Positions 45,102-54,070 of a stretch of DNA of 64,000 bases are shown one piece after another. Under the pieces are notes generated by a model. It had not been told where the DNA came from. It did no database searches and worked only from the letters and a program-made list of their open reading frames with translations. Every line of letters begins with the position of its first letter. The stretch's first letter is position 1. The stretch covers positions 1-64,000 of the forward strand of contig NZ_LAYY01000007.1 in NCBI RefSeq assembly GCF_000986785.1. The letters run 5' to 3'. Source of the stretch: Mesobacillus campisalis. GTDB lineage: Bacteria; Bacillota; Bacilli; Bacillales; Cytobacillaceae. A program made the position numbers and the translations under genes.

Positions 45102-46985
45102 TTGAGCAAAAGGTATTTTACAATTGGGATGGCTGGTCATATCGACCATGGAAAAACTTCGCTTACGAAAGCATTGACGAATGTTGATACAGACCGGCTA
45201 AAGGAAGAAAAAGAGAGGCAGATTTCCATTGAATTGGGGTTTGCTCCATTATATGAGGATGAAGAAATTCAAATATCGGTTATAGATGTTCCAGGTCATG
45301 AACGCTTTATCCGCCAAATGATTGCCGGAGTTGCCGGAATTGACCTGGTCGTTCTGGTCGTTGCTGCAGATGAGGGTGTCATGCCTCAGACAAGAGAGCA
45401 TCTTGATATTCTGGGGTTCCTTGGCATTAAGGCCGGCATTATCGCCATAACCAAGATTGACCGTGTCGAGGAAGAATTTATCGACCTAGTGAAGGATGAT
45501 ATCCTTAGTGAACTAAAGGGAACGGTGTTCGAAGATTCTCCGTTTATGATGGTAGATTCCCTTTCCAGTAAAGGGATTGAAGAGTTGAAGAATTTGATCA
45601 TTGAAAAGCTGAAACAGCAAGAATTCCGTGATTCCCGCGGAGCCTTTCGCCTGCCGGTCGACCAGGTGTTTACGGTCAAAGGACAGGGAACAGTGGTCAG
45701 GGGAACTGTTTATGAGGGGAAAGTCGAAGAAGGCCAGTTCCTTAAAGTTATGCCGAAGGGGATTGAAGTCAGAGCAAGGCAGCTGCAGGTTCATCACCAG
45801 CCCTCTCAAGCGGCATTTGCCGGACAGAGGGCAGCAATCAACCTTTCAGGGGTTTCAAGGGAGGATATTGAACGGGGTGATGTCCTTGTATCTTCAGAGC
45901 ATTTTATCGTAACAAGGACAATAGATGTTGCCATCCGGGTAGTCGAGGATCTTGAACACCTTGTCAAACAAAGGACGCCGATCAAATGCCATATTGGCAC
46001 AGCAGAAGTTATGGGCCGAATTGTCTTTTTTGACCGCAATGACGTAAAGGACGACAGTGATGAAATTCTTTGCCAGCTGCGGCTGGATGAGGAAATTGTC
46101 ACGAAACGGGGCGACCGGTTCATCATTCGCAGGCCCAGCCCGCAAGAGACGATTGGCGGCGGCTGGGTAATTGACCCGAGGGGGAACAAGTATCGGTTCG
46201 GCGAAAAAACGATAGCCGAGCTCGAGAAAAAGAAGGTCGGAACCCCATCGGAACGGGTAGCCGCTGCTCTATACGAGGCGAAAAGCCTGACTCTGGCAGA
46301 ACTGATCAAAAGGACGGCTCTTGACGAAGGAACTCTGATTTCGACACTCAAGTCGGATGAGTTTTTGCACTTCAGTGGAAAAGAGTATACATTAAAGAAG
46401 CTGGCGGAGGCAATCGAAGATGATATCACCGATCGTCTTGAGGATTACCACCGGATACATCCCTTGAGGCAGGGGTTAAACAAAGCGGAACTCATTCAGG
46501 GGCTGGAGAAATCCTTCCCAAGGAATCTGCTGGACTTTGTAATAGAAAACGGGATAAAGAATAAGATATTCAGCAGAAAAGAACAGTATGTAAAAGCTGC
46601 CGGATTTACGCCACACGTCCCTAAAAACTGGGAGAAGCGAATAGAAAATTTAATAGCCGAGTTAAGGAAAGATGGCTTGAAGGTTCGGTATTTGGATGAC
46701 TATATCAAAAGTACGGGCATTCCCGATAACCTTTCAATAGAATTGAAAAGGTTCCTTGAAGAACAGGGGATCATTATGCCGCTTGATAACCAATATTATT
46801 GGCACAAGGTGAATTTTGATGACGCTGTTTCAAAGCTTAAGGAATGTACATCGGCTGAATTCGAAGTTGGCGATGCGAAGCAAGCGGTCGACTTGTCGAG
46901 GAAATACATGATTCCCTTTTTGGAAAAGCTGGATTCACTTGGGCTTACAAAGCGTGTGGAAAATAAACGAATTTGGCGTATATAA
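45102..46985 (+). CDS. selB: Selenocysteine-specific translation elongation factor SelB
   Basis: A 627-residue GTPase that delivers Sec-tRNA to UGA codons with a downstream SECIS element. The G domain has AGHIDHGKTSL, TDRLKEEKERQISIELGFA, DVPGHERF and TKID, followed by EF-Tu-like beta barrels (residues ~175-370) and winged-helix repeats to the end (~400-627), which bind SECIS RNA. The switch sequence is characteristic of SelB. TTG 45102 has GAGGGTG eight bases upstream; GTG 45093 overlaps it. No selA, selD, tRNA-Sec gene or in-frame UGA-coded Sec protein is seen in the window, so the partners must lie elsewhere. Confidence 0.93.
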   Translation: MSKRYFTIGMAGHIDHGKTSLTKALTNVDTDRLKEEKERQISIELGFAPLYEDEEIQISVIDVPGHERFIRQMIAGVAGIDLVVLVVAADEGVMPQTREHLDILGFLGIKAGIIAITKIDRVEEEFIDLVKDDILSELKGTVFEDSPFMMVDSLSSKGIEELKNLIIEKLKQQEFRDSRGAFRLPVDQVFTVKGQGTVVRGTVYEGKVEEGQFLKVMPKGIEVRARQLQVHHQPSQAAFAGQRAAINLSGVSREDIERGDVLVSSEHFIVTRTIDVAIRVVEDLEHLVKQRTPIKCHIGTAEVMGRIVFFDRNDVKDDSDEILCQLRLDEEIVTKRGDRFIIRRPSPQETIGGGWVIDPRGNKYRFGEKTIAELEKKKVGTPSERVAAALYEAKSLTLAELIKRTALDEGTLISTLKSDEFLHFSGKEYTLKKLAEAIEDDITDRLEDYHRIHPLRQGLNKAELIQGLEKSFPRNLLDFVIENGIKNKIFSRKEQYVKAAGFTPHVPKNWEKRIENLIAELRKDGLKVRYLDDYIKSTGIPDNLSIELKRFLEEQGIIMPLDNQYYWHKVNFDDAVSKLKECTSAEFEVGDAKQAVDLSRKYMIPFLEKLDSLGLTKRVENKRIWRI

Positions 46986-46989
46986 AGGA

Positions 46990-47018
46990 ACAGCGGACAC
47001 TATTGTCCGCTGTTTTTA
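46990..47018 (+). terminator. Terminator of selB
   Basis: ACAGCGGACA-CTAT-TGTCCGCTGT followed by TTTT, five bases after the stop. Confidence 0.9.
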
Positions 47019-47072
47019 TATGGAAAAAGAGGGCTGACATATATTGAAGCTTGTTATAATCAAGATGACAGT

Positions 47073-47097
47073 AAAAAAGCCTCCGGGTACGGAGGCT
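47073..47097 (-). terminator. Terminator of the HesB-like gene
   Basis: On the minus strand GCCTCCGTACCCGGAGGC is followed by TTTTTT. It lies nine bases beyond the stop codon of the minus-strand gene. Confidence 0.85.
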
Positions 47098-47105
47098 GTC
47101 AGGTT

Positions 47106-47399
47106 TTAATGCTTTTCTGCGTAACTGGCAAACACTTCATGCTTGTTGTCGCAGAATTTAATATCGACATCTGTTTCATCAAAAAACCAGGTATCATTTG
47201 ATTCAACATAAAAGGTTATTCCGTTGATTTCCTGTTTGGTAGCTGCAATGTTTGGGTTCTCCAATGAGAAAGCGAGGCTGTAGCCTTTATTCTTTTCGCC
47301 AAAACCGGCATATTGTGGATAAAGACGGATGAAAAACGGTTTTTGGGTCTGGAACTCAGCTTCAAACCATTTGTATGCATTTTGATCGATTGTAATCAT
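47106..47399 (-). CDS. HesB/YneR family protein
   Basis: A 97-residue protein of the HesB-like fold, close in length and pattern to B. subtilis YneR: AYKWFEAEFQTQKPFFIRLYPQYAG, then YSLAFSLENPN and FYVESNDTWFFDETDVDIKF. It lacks the three conserved cysteines of true Fe-S carrier HesB/IscA proteins; only one Cys is seen near the C-terminus. A role in Fe-S cluster delivery is therefore doubtful. It has an AAAGGAT site and its own terminator. Confidence 0.82.
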   Translation of the reverse strand: MITIDQNAYKWFEAEFQTQKPFFIRLYPQYAGFGEKNKGYSLAFSLENPNIAATKQEINGITFYVESNDTWFFDETDVDIKFCDNKHEVFASYAEKH

Positions 47400-47544
47400 A
47401 TTGTTGCACCATCCTTTCGTTAGCTATATTGTAATCTACCATGATCATCAGGCGCTGTGCTTCTTATCACAGCAAAAGGAGCTGTCATGAAAGCGTCATA
47501 TTTCTTTTATCTTTAAAGGCTTGAAAGAAGCGGGTCAATCTCTG

Positions 47545-48720
47545 TCAGGGCAAGATGGCTTCCTTTTTTCGCATGGCTTCTGGTATATAGACGCAGAATG
47601 GCTCACTTTTCATGTAATCTCCTGTAACGGCATATGTTCTGGAACGAGAGCCGCCGCATACGTGGCGGAATTCGCAAATTCCGCATTTGCCTTTGTAGTG
47701 ATCTGGCTGGCGAAGGTCCCTGAATACCTTTGCTTCACGGTAGATTTCCGCAAGCGGCCTTTCGCGCACATTTCCGCCTACAATTGGCAATAGTCCGCTA
47801 GGCATGACATCACCAATATGAGAGACAAAGGCAAATCCGTTTCCGTCATTCACTCCTTTTGGCGCACGTTTCAGGCCGTCGATCACCGATGCCATATCCT
47901 TCGTCAGTGTGTCCTCATATCGGATCTCGTTCTTGTCCACTTTTTGTTCCCTGGCTTTTTGCTGGAAAACGACGCGGCGATAATGCTGTGCAGCCGTGGT
48001 TTTGATATCAAACGGCGCTGTCTTGCTCAATTCATAAAGCCAGCGGAATACTTTTTCATGCTCAGCAGGAGTAAGGCAGTCATCCATCTGTCCCCGTCCG
48101 GTCGGAACCAATAAAAAGATGTACCACATAACAGCTTTCATATCGGTAACAAGTTTAACCATCTCTTCAAGATGGTCATAGTTATAGCGGGAGATAACAG
48201 TATTGATTTGGAGCGGCATATTCAGTTGATTAAGATAATCGATTTTCTCCAGCGTGAGATCGAATGCTCCAGGAGTACCGCGAAAATGATCATGGATGGC
48301 TGCATTGGGACCATCAATGCTGAACCCCCAGCGGGAAAGCCCGACTTCTTTTGCCCTTGCCATTTTCTCAATCGTCACATTGGGAGTGGCACTAGGGGTC
48401 ATGGAGACCCTCATCCCTTTCTTGACAGCATAATCGGCAAGCTCAAAGAGATCCTCACGCAGCATGCAATCCCCGCCAGTAAACACAAGCATAGGGTTTC
48501 CCATATCATAAATCTGGTCTATCAGGTCCAGGCCTTCTTCATGAGTCAACTCGCGGGGATCCGGCTTTACCTGGGCATCGGCGCGGCAATGTACACACTT
48601 AAGCTCGCAAGCCCTGGTCACTTCCCAAATAACGATGTAAGGATTGTGATTAAAATTGATAATCCCTGGGTGCATTCCCTTTTTTTCGTCCATCCCTTTT
48701 CCAAGTCCATGTCCGTGCAT
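47545..48720 (-). CDS. Radical SAM/SPASM domain protein
   Basis: A 391-residue radical SAM enzyme. The cluster motif is CELKCVHCRADA (Cx3Cx2C) at residues ~40-50, followed by VFTGGDCMLREDLFEL. The C-terminal SPASM-like region has CGICEFRHVCGGSRSRTY and a later Cys. It resembles the TIGR04053-type group from memory, related to heme-synthase AhbD-like proteins. The N-terminus is rich in His, Gly and Met (MHGHGLGKGMDEKKGMHPG). Two upstream in-frame starts (48726, 48732) are possible. The substrate is unknown and no precursor peptide gene was found next to it. Confidence 0.88.
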   Translation of the reverse strand: MHGHGLGKGMDEKKGMHPGIINFNHNPYIVIWEVTRACELKCVHCRADAQVKPDPRELTHEEGLDLIDQIYDMGNPMLVFTGGDCMLREDLFELADYAVKKGMRVSMTPSATPNVTIEKMARAKEVGLSRWGFSIDGPNAAIHDHFRGTPGAFDLTLEKIDYLNQLNMPLQINTVISRYNYDHLEEMVKLVTDMKAVMWYIFLLVPTGRGQMDDCLTPAEHEKVFRWLYELSKTAPFDIKTTAAQHYRRVVFQQKAREQKVDKNEIRYEDTLTKDMASVIDGLKRAPKGVNDGNGFAFVSHIGDVMPSGLLPIVGGNVRERPLAEIYREAKVFRDLRQPDHYKGKCGICEFRHVCGGSRSRTYAVTGDYMKSEPFCVYIPEAMRKKEAILP

Positions 48721-49026
48721 CTTCATCACCAAACTTTTCGTAATTTTACTGGCTTTAAACAGTCAGCCTTGAAAAGAGTCCATTCTTTTCATTCATAACC
48801 CAATTATAAATTTTATGCATTCCTATACCCGGGAGGATTGTTACAATTACATGGAGGGAATGTTACAAAAAATCTAACAGAGCATGAAATTTACTGACAT
48901 CCTATCATTTTTTTTCCTCCTTTAAACTGGTTATGGAGGAAAAAAGAATGCTTTTTAACCAAATTATGTATTACAAAACATTAAGCTTTTATTTCAGAAA
49001 TGTTACACATACTTTCCATCTTATGA
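48721..49026. other. Intergenic region between divergent genes
   Basis: No convincing gene lies between the radical SAM gene and the terminator at 49029. The region is AT-rich and holds repeats of TGTTAC (48840, 48862 and 49000). These could be regulator half-sites for the divergent promoters. A short frame starting at 48948 after GGAGGA reads through the terminator and is not accepted as a gene. Confidence 0.4.
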
Positions 49027-49028
49027 AA

Positions 49029-49075
49029 AAAAAGAGCCAAAACCCTATATATACCAAGGGATTTGGCTCTTTTTA
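49029..49075 (+). terminator. Orphan terminator upstream of the LysM hydrolase
   Basis: AAAAGAGCCAAA / TTTGGCTCTTTT encloses a CCCT / AGGG inner pair, with T- and A-runs on both sides. It lies between two divergent genes with no accepted gene before it, so it may end a small RNA or act as an attenuator for the hydrolase gene. Confidence 0.7.
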
Positions 49076-49196
49076 CCTAGGAAGTGAGAATGTTGAATGT
49101 GGAAAATCCTGGACAACTAACCATTTTTTATGGGTACAAAACATGTAAAGGAAACTTTAGTATAATCTTGTGATTAAATTTAAGGGAGATGCAATA

Positions 49197-50219
49197 ATGA
49201 AAAAACAGCTAGTGACGATGGCAGCGACAGCAGGACTTTTGTTTACATCTTTAGGATCAGCGAGTGCCGCCGTGCATACTGTTAAATCTGGAGATACTTT
49301 ATGGGGACTTTCAAACACGTATAATGTAACAGTAAATAACTTAAAGACTTGGAATCAATTATCTTCTTCTACTATCTATGTCAATCAAAAACTGACAGTA
49401 GCTGCACCTCAGGCAAATGCACAGGCAAGCACAGCTTCTGAAAGCACTTCAAGTGCTACTTATGTTGTGAAGTCAGGCGATACTTTATGGGGAATTTCAA
49501 GAAACTACAACATGTCGATCAGCCAGCTTAAAAGCTTGAATGGCTTATCATCCGACGTAATCCATCCCGGCCAGACATTGCGTGTATCAGGCTCTGTTAC
49601 CGTTGCAGCAGCCCAGGCTTCTGCTCCTGCATCCAGTAGTACAAGCACTTACCGTGTAGTAAGCGGGGACACTCTTTCTGGAATTGCAGTTCGCCATAAT
49701 GTATCGGTTTCACAATTAAAATCACTAAACAACCTTACATCCGATCTGATTCTTGTTGGACAAGTTCTCAAGGTTTCCGGTACAGCAACAACTGCAACAG
49801 CAAAAGCTGCAGCACCTGCTCCAGCAACTGTGACAACGGCTTCCGCGACAAGCAGCTCGGCAAAAGTAAATGCTCTCGTAACAGAGGCTAAAAAGTATAT
49901 CGGTGTTCCTTATGTATGGGGAGGAAGCACACCATCTGGTTTCGATTGCAGCGGCTATCTGCAATACGTATACAACAAGGTGGGCATTTCCATCCCGCGG
50001 ACTGTTGCAACAATCTGGTCTGCAACCAAATCTGTTTCAGCTCCAAGAGTGGGCGATATGGTTTTCTTTGAAACATATACTTCCGGCCCATCTCATGCAG
50101 GGATTTATCTTGGCGACAACAAGTTCATCCATGCAGGATCTTCACGAGGCGTTGAAATCAGCGATATGAACAATTCCTACTGGAAGCCTCGCTATCTTGG
50201 AAGCAGAACCACATTTTAA
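49197..50219 (+). CDS. LysM-NlpC/P60 peptidoglycan endopeptidase (LytE-like)
   Basis: A 340-residue secreted cell-wall hydrolase. A signal peptide ends near GSASAA (~25). Three LysM repeats (HTVKSGDTLWGLS, YVVKSGDTLWGIS, YRVVSGDTLSGIA) bind peptidoglycan, separated by Ser/Ala/Thr-rich linkers. The C-terminal NlpC/P60 domain has the catalytic Cys in GFDCSGYLQYV and the His in PSHAGIYLGDNKFIHAG. It would cleave the D-Glu-meso-diaminopimelate bond. The three-repeat layout and length match LytE of B. subtilis. TATAAT at 49160 lies upstream of a GGGAGAT site. Confidence 0.93.
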   Translation: MKKQLVTMAATAGLLFTSLGSASAAVHTVKSGDTLWGLSNTYNVTVNNLKTWNQLSSSTIYVNQKLTVAAPQANAQASTASESTSSATYVVKSGDTLWGISRNYNMSISQLKSLNGLSSDVIHPGQTLRVSGSVTVAAAQASAPASSSTSTYRVVSGDTLSGIAVRHNVSVSQLKSLNNLTSDLILVGQVLKVSGTATTATAKAAAPAPATVTTASATSSSAKVNALVTEAKKYIGVPYVWGGSTPSGFDCSGYLQYVYNKVGISIPRTVATIWSATKSVSAPRVGDMVFFETYTSGPSHAGIYLGDNKFIHAGSSRGVEISDMNNSYWKPRYLGSRTTF

Positions 50220-50248
50220 TAGACTATAACCAAATCTGCTAACCTATA

Positions 50249-50273
50249 AACCTCCTATTTGGAGGTTTTTTCA
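50249..50273 (+). terminator. Terminator of the LysM hydrolase gene
   Basis: AACCTCC-TATT-TGGAGGTT followed by TTTT, 30 bases after the stop codon. Confidence 0.85.
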
Positions 50274-50394
50274 TTTTTTTTAAAATTTTCATTTAAGTTC
50301 TTTAAATAGAATTGGAAAATAAAAGGGGATATTTAGGGGAACGAGAATAGATATAAAAGGGGTGACACATACAGAAGGAAAAGGGGGAAAAGTA

Positions 50395-50997
50395 GTGAGA
50401 GAACACAATGCAGACAGTTTTTCAGTTTATATAATTGCCGCGGCAATTGTCATGTTTTTTGCCGCTTTGCCCGCAGGGATTTTTATTGTCAATCTCCTGC
50501 AGCAGACTTTGTTCATCAGGGAAAGCCAGTTATTTTTTGAAACGCCTCGTTCTGCTTTTATGGCTTTTATCATAACTTTAATGATAGTTCCAATCGTGAT
50601 GATTTTGCTCGTGTTCGTTAAATCCAGGACACATGGAAAAAAAAGCCGGATCCTTATTGCTGCAGCTTCAATCATGACTTTAGCCGCCTTTGGCGGAATG
50701 AGCTATTTGTCATTTACCAATTACTATTACATGGATCAAAACGGCTTTCATTATAATAAGCTTTGGCAATTGCAGGAGGAAAGGTATCCTTGGGAGAAGC
50801 TGACAACGATTTCGCAGATAAATACTTCGGATGGAGGCACCCTGAAAGCAGACAAGCTTATTTTTTCATTTGGCCAGGACAAAGTTGAACTCGACATAAC
50901 CCCCAAACTATACAATGAGATGGAACCGGTAATCGAAAGCCTGAAAAGCCGTGGTGTTACGATGGAAACGGTGGTAAAAGAGAAGCGGGGCGAATAA
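50395..50997 (+). CDS. Uncharacterised membrane protein
   Basis: A 200-residue protein with three hydrophobic segments: about residues 12-33, 55-75 and 85-105. A soluble C-terminal half follows that contains YYYMDQNGFHYNKLWQLQEERYPWEKL. This PH-like tail resembles bacterial membrane proteins that end in a small beta domain. The GTG at 50395 has a GGGGG site seven bases upstream; GTG 50362 is an alternative. No function or family is recognised. Confidence 0.7.
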   Translation: MREHNADSFSVYIIAAAIVMFFAALPAGIFIVNLLQQTLFIRESQLFFETPRSAFMAFIITLMIVPIVMILLVFVKSRTHGKKSRILIAAASIMTLAAFGGMSYLSFTNYYYMDQNGFHYNKLWQLQEERYPWEKLTTISQINTSDGGTLKADKLIFSFGQDKVELDITPKLYNEMEPVIESLKSRGVTMETVVKEKRGE

Positions 50998-51154
50998 GTT
51001 TAAAACGCATGATTCCTGGGAAGAATCTTCTTCAACTTGAATAATAAATGGTTTATTACATACGATAAAAAAACCAAAACATTTTGAAAGTCTGCTAAAA
51101 GTATGCTACATTTAGAATGTATGAGACTTTTGGCCCATCCAAGGAGCATGCAAA

Positions 51155-51292
51155 ATGATTCATGAAGACGAAAAACTCATTTTTATCAGGGAATTGGGAC
51201 GATTGATTGAGGATTATCAGCGCTGTAACGATATGCAATTTAAAGAGCAAATATATGAAGACATCATGCAATTGATTGAAGTTATTAATTAG
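51155..51292 (+). CDS. Small helical protein, paralogue of the protein at 58472
   Basis: A 45-residue acidic protein: IRELGRLIEDYQRCND, then a helix EQIYEDIMQLIEVIN. AAGGAG lies eight bases before the ATG. A second gene at 58472-58618 encodes a clear relative (shared pattern I.ELGRL..DY..C.D...K.QI.EDI..L.E.I). Two independent copies with ribosome sites make a real gene very likely. The function is unknown; it may be a small dimeric regulator or an anti-sigma-like factor. A bidirectional terminator follows. Confidence 0.65.
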   Translation: MIHEDEKLIFIRELGRLIEDYQRCNDMQFKEQIYEDIMQLIEVIN

Positions 51293-51310
51293 GACAAGTT
51301 TTGAAAAAAA

Positions 51311-51343
51311 TGAATCCGCACGCTCTTTGCGTGCGGATTTTTC
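51311..51343. terminator. Bidirectional terminator
   Basis: AATCCGCACGC-TCTTT-GCGTGCGGATT with T- and A-rich flanks. It serves the 45-residue gene and the convergent CBS gene. Confidence 0.9.
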
Positions 51344-51350
51344 CCGTACA

Positions 51351-51779
51351 TTAGCTGGATGGTTCGGAAGGATATGAAATCTCCTCAAGGGCCTGCCCGG
51401 CTTCGTTGCTTGTCTGGTCAGTGACTGCCAGGTCTCCGAGGGAGACGATTCCCACTAACTTACCATCTTCCACTATAGGAAGACGGCGTATTTGGACTTC
51501 TGCCATTATATCCGCCGCTTCTTCAGCACTCATGTTTTTTGTGCCTCTAACAGGGTCACTTGTCATTACCTGGGAAATGGGAGTGTCAGCTGGCACTTGC
51601 TCGGCAAGTCCTTTAAGGACCATATCCCTGTCTGTTGCAAGACCGACAAGCTGCTCTTCCTGACATATTGGCATAACACCCACCTCCAGTTCCCGCATTT
51701 TGGAAGCTACTTCATATAAGGGGGTATCAGGGGAACAAGATTCCACATTGGTTGTCATAACATCTGAAACTTTCATCAT
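51351..51779 (-). CDS. CBS domain protein
   Basis: A 142-residue protein made of two CBS motifs: VSDVMTTNVESCSPDTPLYEVA...GLATDRDMVLKG and ISQVMTSDPVRGTKNMSAEEAADIM...GIVSLGDLAV. It resembles YhcV-type proteins. CBS pairs bind adenosine ligands such as AMP or ATP and sense energy state. The acidic C-terminal tail is unstructured-looking. ATGs at 51779 and 51776 are adjacent; AGGAGG-like CCTCC is six bases away on the minus strand. Confidence 0.92.
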   Translation of the reverse strand: MMKVSDVMTTNVESCSPDTPLYEVASKMRELEVGVMPICQEEQLVGLATDRDMVLKGLAEQVPADTPISQVMTSDPVRGTKNMSAEEAADIMAEVQIRRLPIVEDGKLVGIVSLGDLAVTDQTSNEAGQALEEISYPSEPSS

Positions 51780-51916
51780 TTTATTCCTCCTTTTTCTGTT
51801 TTTATCTGTATACCACTTCAGGCAAGAAGAAAACTGTTAGATTTTTGCAGAAAAGTGCTAAAATAAAATCTGGAGACGCGAATGAAAGAGCTAATACAGA
51901 AAAGGGGAAATGGCAG

Positions 51917-52963
51917 ATGATTGATTTACGAAGCGATACGGTAACAAAGCCCACGGAGGAAATGAGAGAAGCAATGTACAATGCTGAAGTCGGCGACGAT
52001 GTATATGGGGAGGATGTAACGGTGAATTCCCTGGAAGAGTATGCCGCCGATATACTTGGCAAGGAAGCCGCGCTTCTGGTAACAAGCGGGACACAGGGGA
52101 ACCAGATTGCGGTCCTTACTCATTGCCGCCCTGCTCAAGAAGTTATTTTGGAGGCAGAGTCCCACATATTCTTCTATGAATCCGGGGCAGTGTCCGCGCT
52201 CGCTGGCGTCCAGACAAGAATCATCGCGGGGAACCGGGGAGCAATGAATCCTGCTGCCGTAAGGGAAGCCATCCGGGGAGTGGATATCCACTATCCTGAA
52301 ACGGGGTTAATCTGCATAGAGAATACCCATAACCGGGCGGGTGGAGCGGTTGTTCCCCTTGCTAATATGCGGGATATATACATGGAGGCAAGTGCAGAAG
52401 ATGTGCCTGTACATATTGATGGGGCGAGGTTATTTAATGCAGCGTCGGCAGCCGGCGTGGATGTCAGGGAATATGCACAGTATGCCAATACTGTTCAGGT
52501 ATGCCTGTCAAAAGGGCTCGGCGCCCCAATAGGATCCATTCTCGCCGGCAGCAAGGAATTCATACATGCTGCACGGAAATGGCGCAAACGCCTTGGGGGC
52601 GGCATGAGGCAGGCAGGGGTCATCGCAGCTCCTGGACTGATTGCCCTAACGAAAATGAGAGATCGGCTAGCAGAAGACCATCATCATGCGCGGGAACTGG
52701 CTCAAGGCATCCAAAATATCGAAGGATTAAAAATAGTGAACCATGTTGATACAAATATCATTGTGGCAGATGTAAGCTCGCTGGGTATTACCTCGGCTGA
52801 GTTTGTCGACGTACTGAAAGGCGAGGGAATATTGGCGGGAGGGTTTGGCCCATCCTATGTCCGGTTCGTCACCCATTTTGATGTCAAGGCAGCTCAAATC
52901 TCCGAAGCGGTTGGAAAAATTGGAATTGCCGCTGCCAAAATCAAGGGGAAAATCACCGGTTAA
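51917..52963 (+). CDS. Low-specificity L-threonine aldolase
   Basis: A 348-residue PLP enzyme that splits threonine or allo-threonine to glycine and acetaldehyde. IDLRSDTVTKPTEEMREAM and VGDDVYGEDVTVN are signature N-terminal segments. The PLP lysine is in VCLSKGLGAPIGS, and HIDGARLFNAA carries the Asp. The length and motifs match the LtaE/GLY1 group. ATG 51917 has AAAGGGGA nine bases upstream. A terminator follows and separates it from the convergent GNAT gene. Confidence 0.93.
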   Translation: MIDLRSDTVTKPTEEMREAMYNAEVGDDVYGEDVTVNSLEEYAADILGKEAALLVTSGTQGNQIAVLTHCRPAQEVILEAESHIFFYESGAVSALAGVQTRIIAGNRGAMNPAAVREAIRGVDIHYPETGLICIENTHNRAGGAVVPLANMRDIYMEASAEDVPVHIDGARLFNAASAAGVDVREYAQYANTVQVCLSKGLGAPIGSILAGSKEFIHAARKWRKRLGGGMRQAGVIAAPGLIALTKMRDRLAEDHHHARELAQGIQNIEGLKIVNHVDTNIIVADVSSLGITSAEFVDVLKGEGILAGGFGPSYVRFVTHFDVKAAQISEAVGKIGIAAAKIKGKITG

Positions 52964-52976
52964 GAGATAGAAAAGC

Positions 52977-53028
52977 AACCACCTCCATTGATCAGGGCAA
53001 AGCAAGATTGCTACGGAGGTGGTTTTTA
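52977..53028. terminator. Bidirectional terminator
   Basis: AACCACCTCC / GGAGGTGGTT with a 28-base loop and a TTTTT tail. It lies between the threonine aldolase and the minus-strand GNAT gene. Confidence 0.75.
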
Positions 53029-53086
53029 TTCATGTTTGTTCCATTCTAATATCCAATTTCTTCACATTAACTAGGCAGCTACCCTA

Positions 53087-53869
53087 TTACCGGTACATCG
53101 TCCACTTACCAATATCCTGAAAGCCGAGTCTCTTGTATATCCGGCCAGCTGCCGGATTGTCGTAGAATAAGCAAAGAGTTTTTCCCTCCTCCAGCACATC
53201 CTTGAACAGCCTCTGCATTACAGCGGTTGCCAGGCCTTTTTGACGGTGTTCCTTATGGGTGCATACACCTACTATCATGGCTGATACTGAGTTTTCGGCT
53301 GCTGTGGAGGCGCATGCTGCGAGGGCTCCATCATATTCTAGGAAATAAGTCCTGCCTGTGCCAGTCTCCAATGCCTGCCTTAGCATAAGACGAGCATTTT
53401 CATTAACTGTAAACTCCTCAATGGTTTGCCGAAGATTAATAATTCGGTCTACGTCTCCGATGCCAGCTTTTTGAATAGACTGGGAGCTGGTGCCCAGGAA
53501 TTTTCCATTACGGCACTCTGCAAAATGAGTTTGCTGTTTTTTACCCAGCTGGATGCCTTCCACTTTCTCAAATTGTTCGACGATTGCTGATTTCCCAGAT
53601 AAAACAGGTTCTTTGGACAATAATTTTATGATGCCCGCAAATCCTTCTACGTCGAAGTCTTCCTTGGCGTATGGAATGAAAGAATTGTGGTATCTCAACA
53701 GGACCGCCTTCAGCCTGGCATCCACTGAAAACTCTCCCCAAAGCTCCTGAAATTCAGTATCATAGCCAAATGCTTCGATATCTCCGATGATAAATAAGTT
53801 TATCGATGGCTCTTCCGATAAGAATTCCGTAACTGCCTGGTGGTCCGCTTGCAATAGTTTTCTAATCAT
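53087..53869 (-). CDS. GNAT family N-acetyltransferase
   Basis: A 260-residue protein with the C-terminal GNAT acetyl-CoA motif IVGVCTHKEHRQKGLATAVMQRL and YDNPAAGRIYKRLGFQDIGKW. The N-terminal half (~1-125) is a degenerate GNAT-like or unassigned domain (ITEFLSEEPSINLFIIGDIEAFG), which makes a two-domain architecture. The acceptor is unknown. The ATG at 53869 has GGAGAG upstream. It is a single-gene minus-strand unit. Confidence 0.85.
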   Translation of the reverse strand: MIRKLLQADHQAVTEFLSEEPSINLFIIGDIEAFGYDTEFQELWGEFSVDARLKAVLLRYHNSFIPYAKEDFDVEGFAGIIKLLSKEPVLSGKSAIVEQFEKVEGIQLGKKQQTHFAECRNGKFLGTSSQSIQKAGIGDVDRIINLRQTIEEFTVNENARLMLRQALETGTGRTYFLEYDGALAACASTAAENSVSAMIVGVCTHKEHRQKGLATAVMQRLFKDVLEEGKTLCLFYDNPAAGRIYKRLGFQDIGKWTMYR

Positions 53870-54070
53870 CTTACTCTCCACCCTTTTTATTTTTGGAAAT
53901 GTTTTATTTATCTTAATTCATCCATCTGTCAATACACAATCCCATTCTTAAAATTTTCCCAACCTGATAGGGAAATAAGGTGCTTTTTCCCTATCAAAAT
54001 TCAGAATTTATAAAATTATTGAAAAATGAGTCTTTTTGACTGTTTAACTTTCTTCAAAAGGTGATAGATT
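53870..54070. other. Intergenic region, AT-rich
   Basis: No gene is seen in this ~200-bp stretch between the divergent GNAT and HTH-TPR genes. It contains TTGACT at 54039 but no convincing -10 at normal spacing. It runs directly into the hairpin repeat at 54071. Confidence 0.35.

Noticed and set aside
45806-46429. A 207-codon minus-strand open frame
   Set aside because: It is antisense to selB and Ser/Arg-rich, with no family pattern.
44178-47100. A tRNA-Sec gene or SECIS element near selB
   Set aside because: I looked for a long tRNA-like fold and for in-frame UGA followed by a hairpin in the flanks of selB and saw none.
48948-49148. A short plus-strand frame after GGAGGA
   Set aside because: It reads through a strong terminator at 49029-49075 and has no recognisable protein pattern; a truncated version cannot be excluded.
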